Shown in pieces: positions 29,046 to 38,327 of a stretch of 61,033 nt of DNA (its first letter is position 1; every line of letters begins with the position of its first letter). Below the pieces are notes generated by a model, which did not search any database, was not told where the DNA came from, and was given only the letters and a program-made list of their open reading frames with translations. The stretch spans positions 1-61,033 of the forward strand of contig JABARS010000018.1 in the NCBI GenBank assembly GCA_019187085.1, read 5' to 3'. Source of the stretch: Pseudorhodoplanes sp. Its GTDB lineage: Bacteria; Pseudomonadota; Alphaproteobacteria; Rhizobiales; Xanthobacteraceae. The position numbers were made by a program, and so were the translations under genes.

Positions 29046-29923
29046 GCCGCCCCCGCCGCCGCGCCGAACAGCGCGGGATCGAAGCGGCCGGAAAACTCGA
29101 ATGCGACCGGCCCGGTCATGAGCACATGATTGTCGCTCTCGCGCCACTCGATCTGCAGATCGCCGCCGGGCAGCGTGACGCGCACCTTGCGTCCGGTGCG
29201 CTTCAGCCGCGCGGCCGCGACCGCCGCGGCGCAAGCCGCCGAGCCGCAGGCCCGGGTCAATCCGGCACCGCGCTCCCAGGTGCGGATCACGATGTGCTCC
29301 GGCGACCTGACATGCGCGAGCGTGATGTTGGCGCGCTCGGGGAAGATCGGATGATGCTCGAGCAGCGAGCCGACCTTGGCGAGATCGTAGGCGTTCACGT
29401 CCTCGACCCAGAACACCGCATGCGGATTGCCCATGCTGACCGCCGAAGGCGAATGCAGGATCGGCTTGTCGATCGGCCCGATCTGCAGCTCGATGGCGCG
29501 GGTGTCGGGAAACGGCTCGGCCAGCGGGATCTCGTTCCAAGCGAAGCACGGCTCGCCCATGTCCACCGTGAACAGGCCGGGCGTCGCCGCCTTGCGGCAA
29601 TCGAGCAGGCCGGCGTCGGTCTCGAACACGAGTTCGTTCTTTCCGGTCTCCTCGAACATCAGCGCGGCCACGCAGCGCATGCCGTTGCCGCAGGCGCCGG
29701 CCGGCGAGCCGTCATTGTTGAAGATGCGGATGCGGGCGGCGGTGCCGGGGGTCTCCGGGGGGTAGAGCGCCATCATCTGGTCGTAGGGCGCGCCCTGCGG
29801 AGCGGCGACCGCGCGCGCGTCGTCGGCCGTGATCGGGCGCGGATCGGCGCGCATGTCGACGATCACGATCTCGTTGCCGAGGCCGTTCATCTTGACGAAG
29901 GGATGGTTGGCGAGCGCGCTCAT
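29042..29923 (-). CDS. dapF: Diaminopimelate epimerase
   Basis: DapF converts LL- to meso-diaminopimelate for lysine and peptidoglycan synthesis, using two active-site cysteines. They are visible in GACGNGMRC and [21 protein letters not shown] near the N-terminus is typical. The protein is 293 residues from [14 protein letters not shown] at 29923; an upstream in-frame start at 30019 would add 32 residues without similarity. It is translationally coupled to mtaB. Confidence 0.96.
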   Translation of the reverse strand: MSALANHPFVKMNGLGNEIVIVDMRADPRPITADDARAVAAPQGAPYDQMMALYPPETPGTAARIRIFNNDGSPAGACGNGMRCVAALMFEETGKNELVFETDAGLLDCRKAATPGLFTVDMGEPCFAWNEIPLAEPFPDTRAIELQIGPIDKPILHSPSAVSMGNPHAVFWVEDVNAYDLAKVGSLLEHHPIFPERANITLAHVRSPEHIVIRTWERGAGLTRACGSAACAAAVAAARLKRTGRKVRVTLPGGDLQIEWRESDNHVLMTGPVAFEFSGRFDPALFGAAAGAA

Positions 29924-30055
29924 GTCGGTGACCGGTTTGCCGGTCTTATATGGGAAAACCGGCCCGATTGGCCAGATGACCGCCGGCCGCGCGCCTTGGG
30001 AAGCGATCCGGTAAGTCACCTAAGAACCGTCACGATTGCCCTTTCTCATGCAGCC

Positions 30056-30769
30056 ATGAGCACGCACCGCACCTCCACAGCCTTTGTCTTCGCCTTTCCC
30101 GCCATCGTTTCGGCTTTCCTTGCCGCGGTCACGCCCGCCTTCGGGCAGGCCGAGCCGCGGCCGCCCGCGGTCACCGTGACCGGCGAGGCGACGCTCAGCC
30201 AGGCACCCGATCTCGCCGTCCTTCAGGCCGGCGTCACCCGCCAGGCCAAGACCGCCCGCGAGGCCATGGCGTCGAGCGGAGAGGCCATGAAGGCGATCTT
30301 CGCCGCCCTCAGGCAGCTCGGGATTGCCGACGCCGACATCCAGACCTCGCGGCTGCGGCTCGAGCCGGTGCGCGAGCATCGCGACGGGCGACCGGCCGTG
30401 ATCATCGCCGTCGAGGCGACAAGCCTCGTCACGGTCCAGGTGCGCGCCATCGACAAGGTCGCCGACATTCTCGACCGCATGGTGGCGGCCGGCGCCAATC
30501 TCGTCACCGGAATCAATTTCACGATCGACGCGCCATCGAAGCTGCTCGACCAGACGCGCGCCGACGCCATGGCCGACGCGCGCCGCAAGGCCGAAATCTA
30601 CGCCCGGAGCGCCGGCATGAAGCTCGGCCACGCGCTCTCGATCGCCGAAGGCCATGTCGCGCGGCCGCTGGTGCGCACGCTTGCTGCGCGCGAAGCGTCG
30701 ATGCCGGTGGCAGCGGGCGAAGAGAAACTGACCCTCACCGTCACCGTCAGCTTCGCGCTGCTGCCCTGA
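30056..30769 (+). CDS. SIMPL domain (DUF541) exported protein
   Basis: This 237-residue protein has a signal peptide (cleavage near AFGQ-AE) and a SIMPL/DUF541 domain: VTVTGEATLSQAPDLAVLQAGV, then INFTIDAPSKLLDQTRADAMADARRKAEIYA. Family members are periplasmic or outer-membrane proteins of unclear role, related to BP26/OMP28 of Brucella. The ATG at 30056 lacks a strong ribosome site; upstream codons in frame lie antisense to dapF and are rejected. Confidence 0.88.
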   Translation: MSTHRTSTAFVFAFPAIVSAFLAAVTPAFGQAEPRPPAVTVTGEATLSQAPDLAVLQAGVTRQAKTAREAMASSGEAMKAIFAALRQLGIADADIQTSRLRLEPVREHRDGRPAVIIAVEATSLVTVQVRAIDKVADILDRMVAAGANLVTGINFTIDAPSKLLDQTRADAMADARRKAEIYARSAGMKLGHALSIAEGHVARPLVRTLAAREASMPVAAGEEKLTLTVTVSFALLP

Positions 30770-30776
30770 CCGGCCG

Positions 30777-31838
30777 TCACAGTTCCCAGACCTGCCCCGG
30801 CATCAGCGCGCGAAACATGCCGCTGCCGACGCCGCACGCCGTGCACGCCTCCTTGAGCGCGAGCAGCGGCGCATCGATCGCCTCGTCGGTCAGGCGGAAC
30901 GTGCCGAAATGGTGCGCCAGCGCGTGCTCGGCACCGCAATCGCGCAGCGCCTGCACGGCTTCCGACGGGTTCATGTGCTGGTCGCGCATGAACCAGCGCG
31001 GCTCATAGGCGCCGATCGGCAGGATGGCGAGCCGGAACGGACCGAGCCGCCCGCGCGCGGTCCTGAAATGATGGCCGTCGCCATAACCAGAATCGCCGAC
31101 ATGGTAGATTTTCCCGCCCGGCGTCGCGACGACGAAAGCCGCCCACAGCGCCTTGTTGCGGTCGAGATAGTGGCGCGCCGACCAGTGCCGCATCGGCGCG
31201 AGCGTGACGGCGACGCCGTCGGACAACGCGACGGTATCGCCCCAGTCATACGCCTCGGCGCGGATCTCCGGATCGAAGCCGCGCATGATCGTATCATTGC
31301 CAAGCGGCGTGATAATGCGCGGATTGAAGGCGCGCCTCAGCCGCGACAGCGTCTCGACGTCGAGATGATCGTAGTGGCAGTGGGACACCAGCACGGCGTC
31401 GATGGGTGGCAGGTTTTCGAAAGCGATGCCCGGATCGTTGCGCCGTCTCGGCCCGGCAAAGGTCACCGGCGAAGCGCGCTCCGACCAGACCGGATCGAGC
31501 AGGATGTTGAGCCCGGCAGTCTGCAGGAGAAAGCTCGCATGGCCGACATAGGACAGTCGCCATTTGGACCCTGCGATCCGCGCCGGCGGCTCGTCGGAAT
31601 AGGGGCTCGGGTACCAGCTCGGCCACCTGGTCTTGTCGTTTGCGGCCCACCAGCGCAGCACTTCTGTCAGCCTTTTGGGTGGCGCGCCGTGCGGATCGAA
31701 AAAGCGCGTCCCGTCGAAATGATCGGAAACCGGCCCCTCGTAATAGGGCGCGGTCGCGGCACGCCCGCCCCAGCCGGCGCTGCCGGCAAGAAACAACCCG
31801 GCAAAACCCGCAAAAAGCCGCCGCCGGTCGACCATCAT
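30777..31838 (-). CDS. Metallo-beta-lactamase-fold hydrolase (COG2220, NAPE-PLD-like)
   Basis: This 353-residue exported hydrolase has an N-terminal Arg-rich hydrophobic signal (MVDRRRLFAGFAGLFLAGSAG), possibly Tat or lipid-linked, then a metallo-beta-lactamase domain. LSYVGHASFLLQ, the metal motif SHCHYDHLD, VGDSGYGDG and AHHFGTF supply His/Asp ligands. The closest known enzymes are N-acyl-phosphatidylethanolamine phospholipase D and RomA/UlaG-like proteins; the substrate here is unknown. AAGGG lies just before the ATG. It converges on the SIMPL gene with 7 bases between. Confidence 0.88.
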   Translation of the reverse strand: MMVDRRRLFAGFAGLFLAGSAGWGGRAATAPYYEGPVSDHFDGTRFFDPHGAPPKRLTEVLRWWAANDKTRWPSWYPSPYSDEPPARIAGSKWRLSYVGHASFLLQTAGLNILLDPVWSERASPVTFAGPRRRNDPGIAFENLPPIDAVLVSHCHYDHLDVETLSRLRRAFNPRIITPLGNDTIMRGFDPEIRAEAYDWGDTVALSDGVAVTLAPMRHWSARHYLDRNKALWAAFVVATPGGKIYHVGDSGYGDGHHFRTARGRLGPFRLAILPIGAYEPRWFMRDQHMNPSEAVQALRDCGAEHALAHHFGTFRLTDEAIDAPLLALKEACTACGVGSGMFRALMPGQVWEL

Positions 31839-32144
31839 CGGCCCTTCGTCCTCATCATGGGCGCCCTCTATGGGGCGCCCTCTTACCTTGACTCGATACG
31901 GCCCCGCCCCTAGTTTCCGGCCGCTCTCGCAAGAGATGACGGTGTTTTGATCCGCCGACCGGTTCGCGAAGCCGGAGGTCCCCGCCCGACAGCGCTGTGC
32001 GCCCTCGGGCGCGAAGTGCGTTCAAGCCTCATCCTGGGGAGCCGGCGAAGCCGGCGTCTCGAAGGACGGGGCGACTATAGCAAAGGGCGCCCTCGCCCTT
32101 CGAGACGCGCCTTCCGGCGTTCCTCGGGACGAGGGCGGTAACGA
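31839..32144. other. Intergenic region upstream of ffh
   Basis: This 306-base gap between divergent genes holds a hairpin GGGCGCC ... GGCGCCC near 31859-31880 close to the metallo-beta-lactamase gene, a short CTCT-CGCA-AGAG palindrome near 31926, and a repeat element (listed separately). No gene is seen. Promoters for both neighbours should lie here, but I could not assign them. Confidence 0.5.
32027..32135. repeat. Interspersed palindromic repeat upstream of ffh
   Basis: Two inverted arms are visible: CTCATCCTGGGGAGCC ... GCGTCTCGAAGGACGGGGC, and then CCCTCGCCCTTCGAGACGCGC. It matches the CTCATCCTGAGGAGC-type extragenic repeat I recall from many Bradyrhizobium-like genomes; a similar copy is at 56762-56822. 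It ends about 10 bases before the ffh start. Confidence 0.65.
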
Positions 32145-33695
32145 ATGTTCGACAACCTGTCGGAAAAGCTCGGAGGCATCCTCGACCGCCTGACGCGGCG
32201 CGGAGCGCTTTCGGCCACCGACGTCGACGCGGCGCTGCGCGAAGTGCGCCGCGCGCTGCTGGAGGCCGATGTCGCGCTCGACGTGGCGCGCGCCTTCATC
32301 GAACGCGTGCGCGAGCGCGCGGTCGGCGTCGAGGTGATCAAATCGGTCACGCCCGGCCAGATGGTGGTCAAGATCGTCCACGACGAACTCGTGGCGACGC
32401 TCGGCACCGATGCGCAGACCATCGACCTCAACGCGCCGGCGCCGGTCGCGGTGATGATGGTCGGCTTGCAGGGCTCCGGCAAGACGACGACCACCGCCAA
32501 GATCGCAAAGCGCCTGACCGATCTCGCCAGGCGCAAGACACTGATGGCCTCGCTCGACACCCGCCGTCCCGCGGCGATGGAGCAGCTCGCCGTGCTCGGC
32601 CAACAGGTCGGCGTCGAGACGCTGCCGATCGTCGAGGGCCAGAGCCCGGCGCAGATCGCCCAGCGCGCGCTGCAGGCCGCCCGCCTCGGCGGCTACGACG
32701 TGGTCCTGCTCGACACCGCCGGCCGCACCACGCTCGACGAAGCGATGATGAGCGAAGCCGCCGAGGTGAAGAAGGCCGCCGGTCCGCACGAGGTGCTGCT
32801 GGTGGCGGATAGCCTCACCGGCCAGGACGCGGTCAATCTCGCCCGCTCATTCAACGAGCGCGTCGGCCTCACCGGCATCGTGCTCACGCGCGTGGACGGC
32901 GACGGCCGCGGCGGCGCCGCGCTGTCGATGCGCGCGGTCACCGGCAAGCCGATCAAGCTGATCGGCACCGGCGAGAAGATGGATGCGCTCGAGACTTTCG
33001 ATCCCGCGCGCATCGCCGGCCGCATCCTCGGCATGGGCGACATCGTCTCGCTGGTGGAGAAGGCCGCCGCCAATATCAACGCCGAGAAGGCGCGCGCCAC
33101 CGCCGAGAAGATGCGCAAGGGCGCGTTCGACCTCTCCGACCTGCGCGAGCAGCTCATCCAGATGAAGGCGATGGGCGGCATGTCGGGCCTGATGGGCATG
33201 ATGCCCGGCGTCGCCAAGATGAAGAACCAGCTCGCGGCCGCCAACCTCGACGACGGCGTGATCAAGCGCCAGGTCGCGATCATCGATTCCATGACACCGC
33301 GGGAGCGGCGCAATCCCGACATCCTCAAGGCCAGCCGCAAGAAGCGCATCGCGGCCGGCTCCGGCACCTCGCCGGAGCAGATCAACCGGCTCCTGAAGAT
33401 GCATCGCGGCATGGCCGACATGATGAAGGCCATGGGCGGCGCCAAGCGCGGACCGATGGCGCAGATCGCCGCCGCCATGGGCTTCGGCGGCGGCATGCCC
33501 TCGGCCGAAGAGATGCAGAAGATGGCCGAGCAGATGAAGGCGCAAGGTGCCGGCCAACCCGGCGGCCTGCCGCCGGGAATGCCGACGCTGCCGGGAAACC
33601 TGCCGCCGAATTTTCCCGGTCTGCCGGGCGCGCTGCCCGGCCTCGGCGGACCGAAACTGCCGCCCGGCTTTCCGGGACTGGGGAAGAAGAAATGA
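32145..33695 (+). CDS. ffh: Signal recognition particle protein Ffh
   Basis: Ffh is the SRP54 GTPase that binds signal peptides and 4.5S RNA. It has 516 residues: N domain (1-90), G domain with GLQGSGKTTT, DTRRPAA, DTAGR, TRVDGDGRGG and GTGEKMDALE, then the Met-rich M domain (MGGMSGLMGMMPG). A Pro/Gly/Leu-rich tail of about 45 residues (repeated LPG/PPG units) extends the C-terminus. It is the first gene of ffh-rpsP-rimM-trmD-rplS. Confidence 0.97.
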   Translation: MFDNLSEKLGGILDRLTRRGALSATDVDAALREVRRALLEADVALDVARAFIERVRERAVGVEVIKSVTPGQMVVKIVHDELVATLGTDAQTIDLNAPAPVAVMMVGLQGSGKTTTTAKIAKRLTDLARRKTLMASLDTRRPAAMEQLAVLGQQVGVETLPIVEGQSPAQIAQRALQAARLGGYDVVLLDTAGRTTLDEAMMSEAAEVKKAAGPHEVLLVADSLTGQDAVNLARSFNERVGLTGIVLTRVDGDGRGGAALSMRAVTGKPIKLIGTGEKMDALETFDPARIAGRILGMGDIVSLVEKAAANINAEKARATAEKMRKGAFDLSDLREQLIQMKAMGGMSGLMGMMPGVAKMKNQLAAANLDDGVIKRQVAIIDSMTPRERRNPDILKASRKKRIAAGSGTSPEQINRLLKMHRGMADMMKAMGGAKRGPMAQIAAAMGFGGGMPSAEEMQKMAEQMKAQGAGQPGGLPPGMPTLPGNLPPNFPGLPGALPGLGGPKLPPGFPGLGKKK

Positions 33696-33705
33696 AGAGA
33701 TGTCC

Positions 33706-33753
33706 GTGTCCCGGGCGCGGCGCAGCACGAACGTGGTGCGCCGCAGACCCGAG
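33706..33753. repeat. Palindromic repeat between ffh and rpsP
   Basis: Arms GCGGCGCAGCAC and GTGGTGCGCCGC pair with one mismatch around a short loop, flanked by CCCGGGC and GACCCGAG. It resembles the GTCCCGGACGCGGTGCAGC-type extragenic repeat of Bradyrhizobium-like genomes as I recall it. The 153-base ffh-rpsP gap holds nothing else I can name. Confidence 0.6.
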
Positions 33754-33848
33754 GCCGTTCCAACCTGTAACGATCCCGGATCAGCAGTGCATCGCTGCGC
33801 GCTGCACTGCATCCGGAACACAACGCTGATCAAGAAAGGAAACTGCAA

Positions 33849-34211
33849 ATGCCCGTCGTCATCCGCATGGCCCGTGCCGGCACCAAGAAGCGCCCGATCT
33901 ATCACATCGTCGCGGCCGACAGCCGCTCCCCGCGTGACGGCCGCTTTATCGAGCGGCTCGGCTTCTTCAATCCGCTGCTGCCGAAGGACAACCAGGAGCG
34001 CCTGAAGCTCGACCTCGACAAGATCAAGGAATGGATCAAGAAGGGCGCGCAGCCGTCCGACCGCGTCATGCGCTTCCTCGACGGCGCCGGCGTGATGAAG
34101 CGCCCCGCGCGCAGCAACCCGGAAAAGGCGGTCCCGCGCAAGGAGCGCAAGGCGCGCGCCGAGGAAGCGGCAAAGGCCGCGAGCGCCGCTCCCGCCGCGC
34201 CGGTGAGCTAA
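33849..34211 (+). CDS. rpsP: 30S ribosomal protein S16
   Basis: Small-subunit protein S16, 120 residues with the conserved [35 protein letters not shown] opening and an Ala/Lys-rich C-terminal extension (after about residue 85) common in alphaproteobacteria. AAGGAAA precedes the ATG. It lies between ffh and rimM, as in relatives. Confidence 0.98.
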   Translation: MPVVIRMARAGTKKRPIYHIVAADSRSPRDGRFIERLGFFNPLLPKDNQERLKLDLDKIKEWIKKGAQPSDRVMRFLDGAGVMKRPARSNPEKAVPRKERKARAEEAAKAASAAPAAPVS

Positions 34212-34220
34212 TCTTCCAGT

Positions 34221-34793
34221 ATGGCGCGGCGGACACCCTCGCAGCGCACTCAGAAACCCTCTCCCCTTGTGGGAGAGGGGGGAAACAGCAACCGAATCTG
34301 CGTAGCGCAGATCGGCGCCGCGCACGGGCTAAAGGGCGAAGTGCGGCTGTGGCCGTTCACCGAGCAGCCGGATGCGGTCGCACGGTATGGGACCCTGCGG
34401 AGCGAGGACGGCGCGCGCGAATTCGAGATCGAATCGATGCGCGTCGCCAAGGATCACTTCATCGCGCGCTTTCGCGGGGTGAGCGACCGCACGGCCGCCG
34501 ACGCGCTGTGCAACCTCAGGCTCTATATTCCGCGCGAGCGCCTGCCCGAGCCCGAGGACGCCGCAACCTTCTATCACGCCGACCTGATCGGCCTTGAAGC
34601 GGCGACCGCGAACGGCGAGCTGAAGGGCCAGGTGATCGCAGTGCAGAATTTCGGCGCCGGCGACATTCTCGAAATCCGGCTCGCGGACGGCAGGACGGCC
34701 ATGCTGCCGTTCAACGACGCCGCGGTGCCGGCGGTCGATCTTGCCGGCGGCCGTATCGTGATCGATCCCCCGGCGGACTGGCTGCAAGACTAG
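34221..34793 (+). CDS. rimM: Ribosome maturation factor RimM, with a repeat-derived N-terminus
   Basis: RimM binds S19 and assists 30S head assembly. The core begins at about residue 26 (RICVAQIGAAHGLKGEVRLWPF), followed by the PRC-barrel half (FYHADLIGLEA, AVQNFGAGDILEI, LPFNDAAVPAVDL). The first 25 residues (ending QKPSPLVGEGGNSN) are encoded by a perfect palindromic repeat and have no RimM similarity. No ATG lies between them and the core, and no ribosome site precedes the ATG at 34221. An in-frame GTG at 34269 sits in the repeat loop. The start is therefore unsettled. Confidence 0.93.
   Translation: MARRTPSQRTQKPSPLVGEGGNSNRICVAQIGAAHGLKGEVRLWPFTEQPDAVARYGTLRSEDGAREFEIESMRVAKDHFIARFRGVSDRTAADALCNLRLYIPRERLPEPEDAATFYHADLIGLEAATANGELKGQVIAVQNFGAGDILEIRLADGRTAMLPFNDAAVPAVDLAGGRIVIDPPADWLQD
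34257..34279. repeat. Palindromic repeat inside the 5' end of rimM
   Basis: A perfect 9-bp inverted repeat CCCTCTCCC / GGGAGAGGG with loop CTTGT. The CCCTCTCCCC-TTGTGGGAGAGGG unit is a common extragenic repeat in alphaproteobacteria as I recall. Here it lies in the reading frame between the only upstream ATG and the RimM core. Confidence 0.75.
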
Positions 34794-34844
34794 CCGGGAC
34801 GCGGCAAGATGCGGCGCGCCGTTGCCGCGCAGCGGAGAGAGTGC

Positions 34845-35318
34845 ATGGCGGTCCGGTTTTCCTCGCAGTCCGACAGTTATCGCGAGTTCTCCAATTTCTC
34901 GGCCTTCCCGGTCGATTGCGACGGCCTGCAGTGGCCGACGACCGAGCATTATTATCAGGCGCAGAAATTCGACGATCCCGATCTGCGCGCCATGATCCGC
35001 AACGCTTCGCAGCCGCTCGCCGCCAAGACCATCGCCGACAAACATCGCGCACGGATGCGGCCCGACTGGGATACGGTGAAGGACGAAGTCATGTACCGGG
35101 CGGTGCGCCGTAAGTTCGAGTTGCATGCACCGCTGCGCGCGCTTTTGCTTTCGACAGGAGACGAAGCCATCGTGGAAGCCGCACCCCACGACAGCTATTG
35201 GGGCAGCGGACCCGACGGCAGCGGCCAGAACCGGCTCGGCAGGATCATGGAACGCATCCGCGCCGAATTGCGGGCCGAAGCCGCCGCCTCCGGCAACGTT
35301 CAAGCGACGGACCGCTGA
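34845..35318 (+). CDS. NADAR family N-glycosidase (YbiA-like)
   Basis: This 157-residue NADAR-domain protein has [13 protein letters not shown], the core motif [13 protein letters not shown] and the C-terminal [23 protein letters not shown]. YbiA-type members hydrolyse the N-glycosidic bond of early riboflavin intermediates (damage pre-emption); others remove ADP-ribose from guanine in toxin-linked systems. GGAGAG precedes the ATG at 34845, and an earlier in-frame ATG at 34809 is rejected. It sits between rimM and trmD and ends 2 bases before trmD, so it is probably co-transcribed. Confidence 0.92.
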   Translation: MAVRFSSQSDSYREFSNFSAFPVDCDGLQWPTTEHYYQAQKFDDPDLRAMIRNASQPLAAKTIADKHRARMRPDWDTVKDEVMYRAVRRKFELHAPLRALLLSTGDEAIVEAAPHDSYWGSGPDGSGQNRLGRIMERIRAELRAEAAASGNVQATDR

Positions 35319-35320
35319 CC

Positions 35321-36040
35321 ATGTGGCGCGCCAGCGTGCTCACCATCTTCCCCGGCATGTTTCCGGGCCCGCTCGGCCAGAGCCTCGCCGGCAAGGCGCT
35401 CGCCGCCGGCCGCTGGGCGCTCGAAACCACCGACATCCGCGATTTCGGTCTCGGCGGGCACCGGCAGGTGGACGACACGCCCGCGGGCGGCGGACCGGGC
35501 ATGGTGATGCGCGCCGACGTGCTGGCGAAGGCGATCGACGCCGTCGACACCGCCGGCCGCCCGCGCCTGCTGATGAGCCCGCGCGGCACGCCGCTCAACC
35601 AGGCGCGCGTGGCCGAGCTTGCCGCCGGCCCCGGCGCTGTCATCGTCTGCGGACGCTTCGAGGGGGTCGACGAACGCCTGATCGAGGCGCGCGGGCTGCA
35701 GGAGGTCTCGGGGGGCGATTACGTGCTCTCGGGGGGCGAGATCGCAGCCCTCGTCCTGCTCGACGCCTGCGTGCGGCTGTTGCCGGGCGTCATGGGCGAC
35801 GAGGCATCGGGCGCTGAGGAAAGCTTCGCCGACGGGCTGCTCGAATACCCCCAATACACCCGCCCGCCGACTTTCGAGGAGCGCCCGATCCCGGAGGTCC
35901 TCTTGTCCGGAAACCACGCAAAAATCGCGGCTTTCCGGCGCGAACAGGCCGAAAAGGTCACCCGGGAACGCCGGCCGGACCTCTGGCAGGTTTATCTGGC
36001 GCGCCGGGCCGGGCCCAAGAAACCACCGTCCGAGGCGTGA
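35321..36040 (+). CDS. trmD: tRNA (guanine-N1)-methyltransferase TrmD
   Basis: TrmD methylates G37 of tRNA to keep the reading frame; it is a trefoil-knot SPOUT enzyme. It has 239 residues, starting with [15 protein letters not shown]. The AdoMet knot is in [14 protein letters not shown] and [10 protein letters not shown], and [13 protein letters not shown] is the G37-binding loop. The start at 35321 follows the NADAR stop by 2 bases. Confidence 0.97.
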   Translation: MWRASVLTIFPGMFPGPLGQSLAGKALAAGRWALETTDIRDFGLGGHRQVDDTPAGGGPGMVMRADVLAKAIDAVDTAGRPRLLMSPRGTPLNQARVAELAAGPGAVIVCGRFEGVDERLIEARGLQEVSGGDYVLSGGEIAALVLLDACVRLLPGVMGDEASGAEESFADGLLEYPQYTRPPTFEERPIPEVLLSGNHAKIAAFRREQAEKVTRERRPDLWQVYLARRAGPKKPPSEA

Positions 36041-36177
36041 CAAGCGATGCGCTTTGCATTAGAAACCCGCCAATCCTGACAGGGGCAGACCAAGGCCGCG
36101 CCGCAAGGGCGCGCCCGCGGTTTGGACGCCAAACCGCTTCGGTCGAGACGCCGATCCAAAGACGTGGAGATTTCGCC

Positions 36178-36576
36178 GTGAACCTCATCCAGACGCTCGA
36201 ACAAGAACAGGTGGCGAAGCTTTCGTCCAAGAAGGAAATTCCCGACTTCGAGCCGGGCGATACCGTTCTGGTCAACGTCAAGGTCAAGGAAGGCGAGCGC
36301 ACCCGCGTGCAGGCCTATGAAGGCGTGTGCATCGGCCGTTCCGGCCAGGGCCTCAACGAGAGCTTCACCGTGCGCAAGATCTCCTACGGCGAGGGCGTGG
36401 AACGCGTCTTCCCGCTGCTGTCCCCGATGATCGACTCGATCAAGGTCGTGCGCCGGGGCAAGGTGCGGCGCGCCAAGCTCTATTACCTGCGTTCGCGCCG
36501 CGGCAAGAAGGCCCGCATCACCGAGGTGCAGTCGCACCACGGCGAAGGCGACGCGGCCAAGGCCGCCGCCAAGTGA
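36178..36576 (+). CDS. rplS: 50S ribosomal protein L19
   Basis: Large-subunit protein L19, 132 residues from a GTG start at 36178 ([14 protein letters not shown]). GGAG lies 8 bases upstream, and no ATG fits. The conserved core [27 protein letters not shown] and [18 protein letters not shown] is intact. A 137-base leader separates it from trmD. The C-terminus is short and Ala/Lys-rich. Confidence 0.97.
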   Translation: MNLIQTLEQEQVAKLSSKKEIPDFEPGDTVLVNVKVKEGERTRVQAYEGVCIGRSGQGLNESFTVRKISYGEGVERVFPLLSPMIDSIKVVRRGKVRRAKLYYLRSRRGKKARITEVQSHHGEGDAAKAAAK

Positions 36577-36643
36577 GGCGGGGCGCCAAGCCTCCGCACG
36601 AGGCCGCATTGCGGCGCGCAGAGCGCTCGCTATATTTGCGGAC

Positions 36644-36754
36644 ATGACGGGTTTCTGGGTCTCGATACCGCGGACGATCGTCCTGCAGGACCATGCACGC
36701 CTGCCCGGCCGTTTCTTCGGCCGGATGACGGCGGCGATCCAGGCCGGCCTTTGA
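36644..36754 (+). CDS. Possible small protein or leader peptide upstream of leuC
   Basis: A 36-codon frame reads MTGFWVSIPRTIVLQDHARL and then PGRFFGRMTAAIQAGL. It ends 72 bases before leuC. Inside it is a perfect 7-bp hairpin CCGGCCG-TTTCTT-CGGCCGG (36705-36724). It contains only three leucine codons, so a classical leucine attenuator is doubtful, and no ribosome site is obvious. The 250-base rplS-leuC gap shows no other gene. Codon content looks protein-like, but length limits confidence. Confidence 0.3.
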   Translation: MTGFWVSIPRTIVLQDHARLPGRFFGRMTAAIQAGL

Positions 36755-36826
36755 CGGCCGCGCCGGCGCGCGATCCGCGCGCCTGTCCGCCACGCCTGCC
36801 TCCAGTCAAAACCGGGTTCCAATGCC

Positions 36827-38230
36827 ATGAAACCGCGCACGCTCTACGACAAAATCTGGGACGATCACGTCGTCCACCAGCAGGAAGACGGCACCTGCCT
36901 GATCTATATCGACCGTCATCTCGTGCATGAAGTGACGTCCCCGCAGGCCTTCGAGGGCCTGCGCACGGCCGGCCGCAAGGCGCGCGCGCCGGAGAAGACG
37001 CTGGCCGTGGTCGATCACAACGTGCCGACCTCCAACCGCAAACTGCCCAATCCGGATCCCGAGAGCGCCGAGCAGATCAGGACGCTGGCGCAGAATGCCA
37101 AGGATTTCGGCATCGAATATTACGACGAGTTCGACCGCCGCCAGGGCATCGTGCACATCATCGGCCCCGAGCAGGGCTTCACCCTGCCCGGCACCACCAT
37201 CGTCTGCGGCGACAGCCACACCGCCACCCACGGCGCGTTCGGCGCGCTCGCCTACGGCATCGGCACCTCCGAAGTCGAGCATGTGCTCGCCACGCAGACG
37301 CTGATCCAGAAGAAATCGAAGAACATGCGCGCGGTCGTCGACGGCAAGCTGCCGGCCGGCGTCACCGCCAAGGACATCATCCTCGCCATCATCGGCGAGA
37401 TCGGTACCGCCGGCGGCACCGGCTACGCGCTCGAATATGCCGGCGAGGCCATCCGCTCGCTCTCGATGGAAGGGCGGATGACGATCTGCAACATGTCGAT
37501 CGAGGGCGGCGCGCGCGCGGGCATGGTCGCGCCCGACGACAAGACCTATGCCTATCTGAAGGACCGGCCGAAAGCGCCCAAGGGCGAACTCTGGGAGCGC
37601 GCGCTGCGCTACTGGGACACGCTTAGCTCCGACGACGGCGCGCATTTCGACCGCGAAATCCGCCTCGACGCCGCCAAGCTGCCGCCGCTCGTCACCTGGG
37701 GCACGAGCCCGGAAGACGTCGTCTCCATCACCGGCGTCGTGCCCGATCCGGACGCCATCGCCGACGAAAACAAGCGCGCCTCCAAGAAACGCGCGCTCGA
37801 CTATATCGGCCTGACGCCGGGCACGAAGATCACCGACATCCGGCTCGACCGCGTCTTCATCGGCTCGTGCACCAATGCGCGCATCGAGGACCTGCGCGAG
37901 GTCGCGCGCATCGTCAACGGCAAGACGGTGAACACGAGCGTCAACGCGATGATCGTGCCGGGATCGGGCCTCGTGAAGGAACAGGCGGAAGCCGAAGGCC
38001 TCGACAAGGTTTTCAAGGCCGCCGGCTTCGACTGGCGCGAGCCGGGCTGCTCGATGTGCCTTGCGATGAACCCCGACAAGCTCGCGCCCGGCGAGCGCTG
38101 CGCCTCGACCTCCAACCGCAATTTCGAAGGCCGCCAGGGCTATCGCGGCCGCACCCATCTCGTCTCGCCCGCGATGGCGGCTGCCGCCGCGATCGCCGGA
38201 CATTTCGTCGACGTGCGCGAGTGGAAATAA
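36827..38230 (+). CDS. leuC: 3-isopropylmalate dehydratase large subunit
   Basis: LeuC is the 4Fe-4S large subunit of isopropylmalate isomerase in leucine synthesis. It has 467 residues. Cluster cysteines are in [14 protein letters not shown] and [43 protein letters not shown] is the substrate region. It ends in a strong terminator. Its partner leuD lies 1.8 kb downstream on the same strand, separated by a short divergent block. Confidence 0.98.
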   Translation: MKPRTLYDKIWDDHVVHQQEDGTCLIYIDRHLVHEVTSPQAFEGLRTAGRKARAPEKTLAVVDHNVPTSNRKLPNPDPESAEQIRTLAQNAKDFGIEYYDEFDRRQGIVHIIGPEQGFTLPGTTIVCGDSHTATHGAFGALAYGIGTSEVEHVLATQTLIQKKSKNMRAVVDGKLPAGVTAKDIILAIIGEIGTAGGTGYALEYAGEAIRSLSMEGRMTICNMSIEGGARAGMVAPDDKTYAYLKDRPKAPKGELWERALRYWDTLSSDDGAHFDREIRLDAAKLPPLVTWGTSPEDVVSITGVVPDPDAIADENKRASKKRALDYIGLTPGTKITDIRLDRVFIGSCTNARIEDLREVARIVNGKTVNTSVNAMIVPGSGLVKEQAEAEGLDKVFKAAGFDWREPGCSMCLAMNPDKLAPGERCASTSNRNFEGRQGYRGRTHLVSPAMAAAAAIAGHFVDVREWK

Positions 38231-38263
38231 CAAGGGCGCGTCGTCCGCCGCTTCGAAAAGCAG

Positions 38264-38294
38264 AAGGCCCGGCTCATCGCCGGGCCTTTTTTCT
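38264..38294 (+). terminator. Rho-independent terminator after leuC
   Basis: A perfect 9-bp stem AAGGCCCGG / CCGGGCCTT with a 7-base loop followed by TTTTTTCTT. It lies 34 bases after the leuC stop. Confidence 0.9.
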
Positions 38295-38327
38295 TGCGCG
38301 TTCAGCTCGGTTTGGGGCGCGCGATCC

